5,007 nucleotides of DNA from Clostridiales bacterium (GCA_021205375.1 JAJPXR010000254.1:1-5007); one strand, 5' to 3'. Shown: positions 1 through 5,007, counted from the first letter of the stretch. Notes: generated by a model from the sequence alone, not told the origin. Numbers and translations are program-made.

Positions 1-49
1 ACTATTTTTGCGGGTTATTTTTCTCTGCCCCAACTCTTGACATAGAACC
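1..49 (-). mobile_element. Possible end of an insertion sequence (ISL3-like), tentative
   Basis: On the minus strand, bases 49 to 1 begin GGTTCTATGTCAAGAG and continue into TTGGGGC and an AT-rich stretch. From memory, this resembles the terminal inverted repeats of ISL3-family elements, which often start GG(C/T)TCT and contain a TGTCAA core. No transposase is visible, because the putative element would extend left of the window. If base 49 is the tip, the element sits about 62 bases past the ispH-S1 stop codon. This is pattern likeness only, and ordinary intergenic DNA is equally possible. Confidence 0.22.
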
Positions 50-58
50 ACTTTTGCT

Positions 59-92
59 GGAAAACCGCAGTTTTCCGGGCGGTTTAGTTCAA
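59..92 (-). terminator. Weak hairpin region downstream of ispH-S1, possible intrinsic terminator
   Basis: Two mutually exclusive hairpins overlap here. One pairs AAACCGC (85-79, minus strand) with GCGGTTT (68-62) around a 10-base loop and is followed by only a four-T run. The other pairs GGAAAAC (76-70) with GTTTTCC (65-59) around a four-base loop. The site lies 20 to 50 bases after the stop codon of the last gene of the cluster, where a terminator is expected. The T-tract is short and interrupted by CC, so it would be a poor terminator by itself. Confidence 0.35.
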
Positions 93-111
93 AACGGACG
101 GGATGCCGGAA

Positions 112-2040
112 TCAGTCCTCGTCATACGCCTCGCGCAGAACGGCGCGGCGGGACAGGGAGACCTTCTTGGCTTCCATGTTGATGTCGGTGATCTTGACCT
201 CGACGATCTGGCCCTCAGCCAGCTCATCCTCAGGCTTCTCCACCCGATGGTCGGCGATCTGGGAGATGTGGATCAGGCCGTCCACGCCGGGAACGATCTC
301 AGCGAAGGCGCCGAAGCTCATCAGCTTGACGATCTTGACCTCGGCGTTGTCGCCGATGGAATACTGGCTGATGAAGTTCTCCCAGGGAGAGACGCTGCGG
401 TCCTTCATGCCCAGAGAGATCTTCTTCTTTTCGGGGTCGTACTTGATGACGTAAACGTCCACCACGTCGCCCACAGAAACGGCCTCGGAGGGGTGCTTGA
501 TGCGGCTCCAGGACAGCTCGGAGATGTGGACCATGCCGTCCACGCCGCCGATGTCCACGAACGCGCCGTAAGAGGTCAGGCTCTTGACGGTGCCCTGATA
601 GTGCTTATCCACCTCGATGTTGTCCCAGATGGCCTGGGCCTTGGCAGCGCGCTCAGCGGCGGCCACGGCGCGGATGGAACCCACCACGCGGCGGCGGGAG
701 CGGTTGACCTCGGTGATCTGCATCCGGGCGGTGGTGCCCACCAGGACGTCCATCGGCTCGTTGCGGCGCAGGCCGGTCTGAGAGGCGGGGACGAAAACGC
801 GGATGCCGTTGACGTTGGCGACCACGCCGCCCTTGTTCTCCTCGCGGATATAGCCCTCGACGATGGTGCCGTTCTCACGGGCTTCCTCGATCATCTCCCA
901 GTTCTTAGCAGCGTCCAGACGCTTCTTGGACAGGGTGACGATGCCGTCCTGGTCGTTGATGCGGGTGACCTGGGTCTCGATCTCGTCGCCGACGTGAACC
1001 AGATCCTCCACCTTGACAGAGGGATCGTCAGACAGCTCGCTCAGCGGAATGTAGCCGGTGTGCTTTGTGCCCAGCTCGACCTGGATCTCAGTCGGAGTGA
1101 TGTTCACAACGGTGCCTGTGACCTTGTCCCCTGTATTTAAAGTTTTGATCGATTTCTCCAGCATTTCGGCGAAAGATTCCTCGATCTCCATTTTTTCATC
1201 GCTCATAGTGTAAAAAACCTCCTTTATTATCCACCCGGGCGTAGACGCGCCCGCAGTGATTCCAACAGACGCTGCGCATTTAATCGCATCCAATGGCAGC
1301 TCTGACGCCTGTTCGATCCAATAAACATGACTGCAATGCTGCTGACAGAGCTGAGCCAAATGACGGGTGTTGGCGCTCTTATGGTCGCCAATGACCACCA
1401 TGACCTCGCACTGTCGGGCCAAAAACTCTGCTTCTGACTGGCGCTGATACGTAGCATTACATATTGTATCAAATGTTTCCGCGTTTGTACAGAGTTTTTT
1501 TGCAATTTCCACAGCTTTTTTCCAAACTTCTCTGGTTGACGTTGTCTGAGAGACAAGTGTCAGCGGCAGGCTGTCACCCTCCGGCTGAGCAGCGATCCAG
1601 CGCTCCAATTCCTCGCCGGATTCCACCACCACGGCGTTTTTGCACCACCCGGCGGTGGCTGTGACCTCGGCGTGGCCCCGCTTGCCCACGATGACGGGGA
1701 TGCGTCCCCGCTCCTCCGCCTGGGCCACCAGCTTGTGGATGCGCTTCACGCTGGGGCAGGTGGCGTCCACCACCCGGAGGCCCCGGCGCTCCAGCTCCTC
1801 AAAGACGGCGTGGCCCTCTCCGTGGGAGCGCACCACCACCGCCGCCCCTTCGGGGATGTCCGCGGGGTCGGTGACGCAGGTCATCCCCTCCTGGGCGAAG
1901 TGCTCCACCACATGGTCGTTGTGGACCAGGTGGCCCAGCATGGCGCAGGGCTTTCCCTCGGCGGCGGTCTGCTCCGCCAGCTCCACCGCCCGGCGCACGC
2001 CGTAGCAGAACCCGGCGGTTTTGGCTAAGGTGACGGTCAT
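112..2040 (-). CDS. ispH: IspH-S1 fusion: 4-hydroxy-3-methylbut-2-enyl diphosphate reductase joined to ribosomal protein S1
   Basis: This 642-residue cytosolic protein has two parts. Residues 1-277 are IspH (LytB), the iron-sulfur enzyme that reduces HMBPP to IPP and DMAPP in the last step of the MEP isoprenoid pathway. The three cluster cysteines are C12 (AGFCYGV), C95 (DATCPSVKR) and C194 (TICNAT). The conserved H40, H123 and E125 (GHAEVTATAG) and the SQTTST and STPGWIIKEV motifs are also present. Residues from M279 on resemble bacterial S1, with four S1 RNA-binding repeats at about 303-373, 389-455 (divergent, with KGG and FVPASQ), 477-548 (YGAFVDIGGVDGMVHISE) and 561-633 (FGAFAEIVPGVDGLIHISQ). 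Fusions of this kind are known in Clostridia. E. coli S1 has six repeats, so this is a short S1. The ATG start overlaps the plsC stop (ATGA), which suggests translational coupling. Base composition changes sharply inside the IspH half, and an internal ribosome binding site precedes the S1 half. Both catalytic and RNA-binding parts look intact. Confidence 0.97.
   Translation of the reverse strand: MTVTLAKTAGFCYGVRRAVELAEQTAAEGKPCAMLGHLVHNDHVVEHFAQEGMTCVTDPADIPEGAAVVVRSHGEGHAVFEELERRGLRVVDATCPSVKRIHKLVAQAEERGRIPVIVGKRGHAEVTATAGWCKNAVVVESGEELERWIAAQPEGDSLPLTLVSQTTSTREVWKKAVEIAKKLCTNAETFDTICNATYQRQSEAEFLARQCEVMVVIGDHKSANTRHLAQLCQQHCSHVYWIEQASELPLDAIKCAASVGITAGASTPGWIIKEVFYTMSDEKMEIEESFAEMLEKSIKTLNTGDKVTGTVVNITPTEIQVELGTKHTGYIPLSELSDDPSVKVEDLVHVGDEIETQVTRINDQDGIVTLSKKRLDAAKNWEMIEEARENGTIVEGYIREENKGGVVANVNGIRVFVPASQTGLRRNEPMDVLVGTTARMQITEVNRSRRRVVGSIRAVAAAERAAKAQAIWDNIEVDKHYQGTVKSLTSYGAFVDIGGVDGMVHISELSWSRIKHPSEAVSVGDVVDVYVIKYDPEKKKISLGMKDRSVSPWENFISQYSIGDNAEVKIVKLMSFGAFAEIVPGVDGLIHISQIADHRVEKPEDELAEGQIVEVKITDINMEAKKVSLSRRAVLREAYDED
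1204..1225 (-). promoter_or_regulatory. Internal ribosome binding site and ATG before the S1 half of the fusion
   Basis: The minus strand reads AAAGGAGGT (1225-1217), then ten bases, then ATG (1206-1204). This ATG is M279 of the fusion and opens MSDEKMEIEE, a typical start for a free-standing S1. The Shine-Dalgarno sequence is read in frame as part of the IspH C-terminal motif WIIKEV (codons ATA AAG GAG GTT), so the same bases serve as coding sequence and possible ribosome binding site. Spacing from GGAGG to ATG is 11 bases, slightly long but workable. Initiation here would give a 364-residue S1 without IspH. Whether it is used is inference. Confidence 0.5.
1463..1491 (-). promoter_or_regulatory. 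Possible internal promoter within the IspH coding part
   Basis: On the minus strand TGTACA (1491-1486, four of six matches to TTGACA) is followed after 17 bases by TACAAT (1468-1463, five of six matches to TATAAT). It lies in the lowest-GC part of the gene, about 250 bases upstream of the internal S1 start. It would give a message for the S1 half alone. AT-rich DNA produces such matches by chance, so support is modest. Confidence 0.28.
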
Positions 2041-2684
2041 TGGGCCTCACTCTCCAGAGCGTAAATGCGTTTCAGCAGGTCATCGGCCACGGCCTCCTGC
2101 TCCTCCTTGGTGGCCCGGCGGCCTGCGGGCTTGACCACGTAAGGCTCCCCGAACACCACCGTAGAGCGGTGGAACATCTTCTTGGGCCGGGTGGAGTACA
2201 CCGGCACGATAGGCGCACCGGTTTTCAGGGCTATCATGGCCGCGCCGGTCTTGGCGCTGCCCTCCTCGCCCTCGCCCACGCGGGTCCCTTCGGGGAACAT
2301 CATCAGCTTGCAGCCGTCCTTCAGCACCCGCAGGGCGTTTTTGATGGCGGACATGTCGTTGTTGCCCCGGTCCACGGCGAAGGTGCCGATGGCGTCCAGC
2401 ACCCGCCCCATGATGGGAATTTCCAGCAGGGATTTCTTGGCCATGATGCGGATGATGTGCTTCCGGCTGGCGGCAAAGCAGATCATGGGCGGGTCGGCCA
2501 GAGAGGTATGGTTGGGGCAGATGATACACGGCCCCTCCGGGATGCGGTCCCGGTGCAGCACCTTAAAGGGATAGAAAAAGTTCCAGATAGGGTAGAGGAT
2601 CACGTACAAAATCCGGTAATTCCGCTCCTCCTGTGCCCGTGTGCGCTTCTTTTTCTTCTTTTTCTCGTTCTTCTCGTCTGCCAT
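2037..2684 (-). CDS. plsC: 1-acyl-sn-glycerol-3-phosphate acyltransferase (PlsC family)
   Basis: This 215-residue protein belongs to the PlsC/LPLAT family, which acylates lysophosphatidic acid to phosphatidic acid at the inner face of the membrane. All four family motifs are visible: NHTSLAD with the catalytic H59 and D64 (HX4D), VDRG around R107, FPEGTR at 130-135, and a proline-containing VPVY at 160-163. The N-terminus is very basic (six lysines in a row at 8-13) and is followed by an aromatic, hydrophobic stretch (about 25-40) that probably docks on the membrane. There is no signal peptide or clear spanning helix. The length is normal for short clostridial members. Its ATG lies 4 bases after the cmk stop, and an AGAGGA ribosome binding site inside the last cmk codons sits 9 bases upstream. 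Its TGA overlaps the ispH start. The exact acyl acceptor cannot be read from sequence. Confidence 0.93.
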   Translation of the reverse strand: MADEKNEKKKKKKRTRAQEERNYRILYVILYPIWNFFYPFKVLHRDRIPEGPCIICPNHTSLADPPMICFAASRKHIIRIMAKKSLLEIPIMGRVLDAIGTFAVDRGNNDMSAIKNALRVLKDGCKLMMFPEGTRVGEGEEGSAKTGAAMIALKTGAPIVPVYSTRPKKMFHRSTVVFGEPYVVKPAGRRATKEEQEAVADDLLKRIYALESEAQ

Positions 2685-2688
2685 AGGC

Positions 2689-3363
2689 TCACATCCTCTC
2701 TCGAATGGCGTTCAGCAACAGTTGAAGGCTCTCTTCCAGATTATACTTCGTCGTGTCCACCAGCACCGCGTCCTCCGCCTGACGGAGCGGGGCGATGGGG
2801 CGGTTTTTGTCGTTCTCGTCCCGGAGGATGACGTCCGCCAGCACTTCCTCATAGGAAACGTCGCTGCCCTTGGCTTGCAGCTCCTTCCAGCGGCGCTCCG
2901 CCCTGGCCTCCGGCGTGGCGGTCAGGAACAGCTTGACCTCCGCCTGGGGCAGCACCACGGTGCCGATGTCCCGCCCGTCCATGACGACGCTGTGCTTGTT
3001 TGCCAAATCCCGCTGCAAATCCAGCAGGAAGGCCCGGACCGCGGGAATGGCCGACACCGCCGAGGTGTAGAGGGACAGCTCCGGCTGACGGATCTCCTCC
3101 GTCACGTCCTCGCCGTTCAGCAGCATATGCTGCAAGCCGTCCTCCCCGTAAAACAGCTCCGGCTGAATTTCCGGCAGGCGGGCGGCGATGGCTTCACCGT
3201 CGCTGCGGTCAATGCCCAACCGGTAGCAGTACAGAGCCACCGTCCGATAAATCGCCCCGGTGTCCACGTACAGAAAGCCCAGCTCTGCGGCCACCTTTCG
3301 GGCCAGGGTGCTTTTCCCCGCCCCGCTGGGGCCGTCAATGGCCACGCTGATCCGTTTTTCCAT
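2689..3363 (-). CDS. cmk: Cytidylate kinase ((d)CMP kinase)
   Basis: This 224-residue cytosolic kinase phosphorylates CMP and dCMP with ATP, feeding CTP/dCTP pools and so the CDP-diacylglycerol route of lipid synthesis. The P-loop GPSGAGKS is at 11-18. The family signature DTGAIYR is at 34-40, the CMP-binding MDGRDIGTVV at 128-137, the lid-region arginines in RDENDKNR at 181-188, and the late VDTT at 202-205. Length is standard for the bacterial family. Two ATGs compete, at 3372 and 3363. The one at 3363 is preferred because AAAAGGAG lies 10 bases before it but only 1 base before the upstream one. The gene begins 5 bases after the flavoprotein stop. A consensus promoter inside that upstream gene may also drive it. 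Confidence 0.96.
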   Translation of the reverse strand: MEKRISVAIDGPSGAGKSTLARKVAAELGFLYVDTGAIYRTVALYCYRLGIDRSDGEAIAARLPEIQPELFYGEDGLQHMLLNGEDVTEEIRQPELSLYTSAVSAIPAVRAFLLDLQRDLANKHSVVMDGRDIGTVVLPQAEVKLFLTATPEARAERRWKELQAKGSDVSYEEVLADVILRDENDKNRPIAPLRQAEDAVLVDTTKYNLEESLQLLLNAIRERM

Positions 3364-3381
3364 GTTACTCATTCTCCTTTT
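3363..3381 (-). promoter_or_regulatory. Ribosome binding site that decides the cmk start
   Basis: AAAAGGAG (3381-3374, minus strand) forms the last codons of the flavoprotein gene. It is 10 bases from the ATG at 3363-3361 (listed here by its first base) and 1 base from the ATG at 3372 that overlaps the TGA stop. The distance favours the downstream ATG. The overlap with the preceding stop suggests that ribosomes finishing the flavoprotein can re-initiate here. Confidence 0.6.
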
Positions 3382-4613
3382 GCCGCTTCCGCTGCGCTGC
3401 GGCCCGCCGCCGCGCCGGTGGCCCAGGCCGCCTGTAGGTTGAAGCCGCCGGTGTAGCCGTCGATGTCCAGCACCTCCCCGGCGAAGTACAGCCCGGCGCA
3501 CTTTTTGGAGGCCATGGTGGTGGAGTTCACCTCGCTGAGCTTGACGCCGCCGGAGGTGACGATGGCCTCCGCCCCGGGCCGGGGGCCGGTGATCTCCATC
3601 CGGAACCCCGTCAATTCATCCCCCAGCCGCCGCCGCTGGCCTTTGGTCACGTCATGTACCTTGGTCTCCGGCGGGATGTCCGTCCGCCGCAGCATCACGG
3701 GGATCATCAGCCGGGGCAGCAGTCCCCCCAGCACGTTTTGCACATCCCGGTTGGGGTTCTGGGCGAAGTCCCGCAAAATGCGTTCGTCCAATTGCTTTTC
3801 CGACAGAGCGGGTTTCAGGTCTATTATAGCAGAGTATTTGTCTTTGTCAAAGCCCTGTAAACAGGCGCTGGCGGAAAGTACCAGCGGCCCGGAGAGGCCA
3901 AAGTGAGTGAAGAGCAGCTCGCCAAAGCCCTCGTAGACCGTCTTTTTCTTCTGGTTTTTGAGCTTTAGCGTCACGTTGCGCAGGGAAAGCCCCTGCATCT
4001 GCTGGCAGTCCTCCCCCGCTGTCACCAGCGGCACCAGCGAGGCGCGGGCGGGGACCAGCGTGTGGCCCACAGACTTGGCCAGGGCGTAGCCGTCCCCGGT
4101 GGAGCCGGTGGCGGGGTAAGACACGCCGCCGGTGGCGACGATGACCGCGTCTCCCCGGAGGGTGCGCCCGTCCTCCAGCAGTACGCCGGTGGCCCGGCCC
4201 TCCGTTTGCAGCAGCTCCGTCACCCGCCCGGTAACGGTTTTCACCCCCAGGCGGCGCAGCTCGTAAAACAGCGCGTCTATCACGTCGGCGGCCCGGTCGG
4301 AGACGGGGAACACCCGGTTGCCCCGTTCCACTTTCAGCGGCACACCCAGCGCCTCGAAAAACGCCTGGGTGTCCTCCGGGGAAAAGCGGCTCAGGGCGCT
4401 GTGGAGGAACCGTCCCCCTCTGGGGTAGTTTTGCAGGGCCTCCTCCACCGGACAGCGGTTGGTCAGGTTGCACCGGCCCTTGCCGGTGATGTAGAGCTTG
4501 CGCCCCACCTTTTCGTTCCGCTCGATGAGCGTCACGGCGGCTCCTGTCCGGGCTGCGGTGATGGCGGCCATCATTCCGGCGGCTCCGCCGCCGATGACAA
4601 TTACGGTGTTCAA
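3369..4613 (-). CDS. HI0933/YhiN-family FAD-dependent oxidoreductase (aminoacetone oxidase-like flavoprotein)
   Basis: Counting from a TTG start this is a 414-residue cytosolic flavoprotein. The N-terminal dinucleotide-binding motif VIGGGAAGMMAA is at 6-17, ending strand one of a Rossmann fold, with the acidic E31 that usually binds ribose. The family signature GRKLYITGKGRCNLTN is at 37-52, ATGGVSYPATGSTGDGY at 160-176, GELLFTHFGLSGP at 231-243, and the C-terminal FAD motif AGEVLDIDGYTGGFN at 378-392. The family includes proteins annotated as YhiN, BaiN and aminoacetone oxidase, but the substrate of most members is unknown and cannot be read here. TTG at 4613 is chosen over ATG at 4628 because AGGGGG lies 6 bases before the TTG, while nothing resembling a ribosome binding site precedes the ATG and the family normally begins a few residues before the GGGAAG motif. 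It is the first gene of the cluster. A terminator-like hairpin abuts it and a consensus promoter lies inside it. Confidence 0.93.
   Translation of the reverse strand: MNTVIVIGGGAAGMMAAITAARTGAAVTLIERNEKVGRKLYITGKGRCNLTNRCPVEEALQNYPRGGRFLHSALSRFSPEDTQAFFEALGVPLKVERGNRVFPVSDRAADVIDALFYELRRLGVKTVTGRVTELLQTEGRATGVLLEDGRTLRGDAVIVATGGVSYPATGSTGDGYALAKSVGHTLVPARASLVPLVTAGEDCQQMQGLSLRNVTLKLKNQKKKTVYEGFGELLFTHFGLSGPLVLSASACLQGFDKDKYSAIIDLKPALSEKQLDERILRDFAQNPNRDVQNVLGGLLPRLMIPVMLRRTDIPPETKVHDVTKGQRRRLGDELTGFRMEITGPRPGAEAIVTSGGVKLSEVNSTTMASKKCAGLYFAGEVLDIDGYTGGFNLQAAWATGAAAGRSAAEAAKGE
3823..3850 (-). promoter_or_regulatory. Consensus sigma-A promoter inside the flavoprotein gene, facing cmk
   Basis: The minus strand carries TTGACA (3850-3845), 16 bases, then TATAAT (3828-3823), with TGC directly before the -10 box (extended -10). 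Every consensus base matches. Transcription would start near 3816, about 450 bases before cmk, inside codons for roughly residues 255-263 of the flavoprotein. The -10 box uses two adjacent ATA isoleucine codons, which look out of place in this GC-rich DNA. It would supply cmk, plsC and ispH-S1 independently of the flavoprotein promoter. Use in the cell is inference. Confidence 0.55.
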
Positions 4614-4625
4614 AAGGTTCCCCCT
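4611..4625 (-). promoter_or_regulatory. Ribosome binding site and TTG start of the flavoprotein gene
   Basis: AGGGGG (4625-4620, minus strand) is followed after 6 bases by TTG (4613-4611). It differs from AGGAGG by one base that can still pair by wobble. This moves the start five codons inside the longer reading frame that begins with ATG at 4628. Confidence 0.6.
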
Positions 4626-4628
4626 CAT

Positions 4629-4665
4629 AGAAAAACGGAGCCAGTTCCCGGAAGAACTGACTCCG
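4629..4665 (-). terminator. Intrinsic-terminator-like hairpin abutting the flavoprotein gene
   Basis: On the minus strand CGGAGTCAGTTC (4665-4654) pairs with GAACTGGCTCCG (4647-4636) over 12 base pairs around a six-base loop, followed by TTTTTCT (4635-4629). The one imperfect pair is G-U in minus-strand RNA but C-A on the plus strand, and only the minus strand has a T-tract, so the hairpin is built for leftward transcription. Its tail ends 3 bases before the flavoprotein ribosome binding site. It may end an upstream transcript or act as an attenuator in the leader of this cluster. Confidence 0.72.
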
Positions 4666-4743
4666 GCCGATGGATAGTGGATAGTAGCTAGAAAAGTAAG
4701 TCTGCGTATTGCGTTGAATCGAACTTACCTGCCATACCAACGG

Positions 4744-4800
4744 AAACCCCTCCACCATGCTTCGCATGGTCCCCCTCCCCTTTCAGGGGAGGCGAGGGGG
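4744..4800 (-). repeat. Compact palindromic repeat element, copy 1
   Basis: The element folds into two adjacent hairpins inside an outer stem. ACCATGC (4754-4760) pairs with GCATGGT (4764-4770), CCTCCCCT (4774-4781) pairs with AGGGGAGG (4785-4792), and CCCCTC (4747-4752) pairs with GAGGGG (4794-4799) to close them, giving a three-way junction. Its GC-rich core stands out from the neighbouring DNA and recurs inverted at the window end. It resembles the short REP-like intergenic repeats seen in many clostridial genomes. The family resemblance is from memory. Confidence 0.6.
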
Positions 4801-4963
4801 ATAGTGCTTGTCGGCTGTTCTGCGTTTTTACCCAACAGAACACGAGTTTTCCGCAAAATGGCGAGTTAGCCCCTTTTTCTCTTCTTTTTAGGGATTTGCA
4901 AGGAAAGGTTTTGTTCAATGCTGTACAACCTCTCCTCGGAGAGCTATCTTTCGCAACTGACCA

Positions 4964-5007
4964 CCCCTCTTGCCTCCCCTGAAAGGGGAGGAGGGCCGCC
5001 GCCTTTA
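4964..5007 (+). repeat. Palindromic repeat element, copy 2 (cut by window end)
   Basis: CCTCCCCT (4973-4980), loop GAA, AGGGGAGG (4984-4991) is identical to the core hairpin of the element at 4744-4800 read on the opposite strand. The flanks CCCCTCTTG and AGGAGGGCC are also similar. The second hairpin differs or is incomplete, because the window ends at 5007. The two copies are in inverted orientation about 165 bases apart. Confidence 0.55.

Larger units (their letters stand above)
4614..5007. other. Gene-free flank upstream of the cluster
   Basis: No convincing protein or RNA gene is visible in these roughly 390 bases. From left to right the stretch holds the flavoprotein ribosome binding site, a terminator-like hairpin, a tandem GGATAGT GGATAGT (4672-4685), a palindromic repeat (about 4744-4800), AT-richer sequence with a 7-bp inverted repeat (TGTTCTG 4816-4822 with CAGAACA 4836-4842), a short hairpin CTCTC-CTCG-GAGAG near 4931-4944, and an inverted second repeat copy at the window end. 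I find no good promoter for the cluster here. The next gene upstream must lie beyond 5007. Confidence 0.6.

Noticed and set aside
37..65. TTGACA on the plus strand with a possible -10 at 60-65.
   Set aside because: The spacing is right but GAAAAC is a poor -10 box, and no plus-strand gene follows, only the end of ispH-S1 on the other strand.
103..1140. Long plus-strand frame opposite the S1 half.
   Set aside because: It mirrors the strongly supported fusion gene, has low-complexity Asp/Leu/Val/His-rich content typical of antisense reading of GC-rich genes, and shows no ribosome binding site.
2040..3456. Plus-strand frames opposite plsC and cmk.
   Set aside because: Both plsC and cmk have full motif sets on the minus strand. 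The opposite frames have no family motifs and are His/Gly/Arg-rich antisense shadows.
3364..3501. Upstream extension of cmk to a start at 3501.
   Set aside because: The 46 extra residues are Arg/Gly-rich and overlap the conserved C-terminal FAD motif of the flavoprotein. Cytidylate kinases start just before the P-loop.
3847..4767. Minus-strand frame of 306 codons overlapping the flavoprotein.
   Set aside because: It is an out-of-frame shadow of the flavoprotein with Arg/Gly-rich content and no motifs.
4688..4918. A 76-codon minus-strand frame from TTG at 4918 to TAG at 4688.
   Set aside because: It runs straight through the palindromic repeat, giving proline/glycine-rich repeat-derived residues, has no recognisable domain, and lacks a clear ribosome binding site at its TTG. 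It is probably chance; only its last 15 codons are kept as a possible leader peptide idea.
4744..5007. CRISPR array.
   Set aside because: There are only two copies of the palindromic core, and they are inverted, not direct repeats with regular spacers. No cas gene is visible.

Overview
The window looks like chromosomal DNA from a GC-rich member of the Clostridia, most plausibly an Oscillospiraceae-type gut anaerobe such as the Flavonifractor/Oscillibacter/Lawsonibacter neighbourhood. Three things suggest this: IspH is fused in frame to ribosomal protein S1, as is known from clostridial genomes; the gene order flavoprotein, cmk, plsC, ispH-S1 is typical of that group; and the GC-rich coding DNA is combined with strong AGGAGG-type ribosome binding sites. 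The genus is an inference. Part of the intergenic DNA is made of palindromic dispersed-repeat-like elements. || All four confident genes lie on the minus strand and form one tight cluster, read from right to left. An HI0933/YhiN-family FAD-dependent oxidoreductase (TTG start at 4613, stop at 3369) is followed after 5 bases by cytidylate kinase (cmk, 3363-2689). After 4 bases comes a PlsC-type acyltransferase (2684-2037). Its stop overlaps by ATGA the start of a 642-residue IspH-S1 fusion (2040-112). The cluster joins nucleotide metabolism (CMP to CDP), phospholipid synthesis (phosphatidic acid), isoprenoid precursor supply (last step of the MEP pathway) and translation initiation. || The right flank (about 4614-5007) has no convincing gene. 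It holds a 12-bp hairpin with a T-tract on the minus strand that abuts the flavoprotein gene, a compact palindromic repeat (about 4744-4800), a second inverted copy of its core running off the window end, and AT-richer filler. The left flank (1-111) holds only weak hairpins and a sequence resembling an insertion-sequence end. || The most interesting signals sit inside genes. A perfect consensus sigma-A promoter (TTGACA, 16 bases, TGC TATAAT) lies within the flavoprotein gene and points at cmk. A strong Shine-Dalgarno sequence is hidden in the IspH codons just before the S1 half and could let S1 be translated separately from the fusion message. A sharp GC drop with a weaker promoter-like site lies upstream of that internal start. 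The terminator-like hairpin directly before the flavoprotein ribosome binding site suggests either leader attenuation or readthrough. No wholly unknown system is evident. The window is a conserved housekeeping cluster with unusual layered expression signals.
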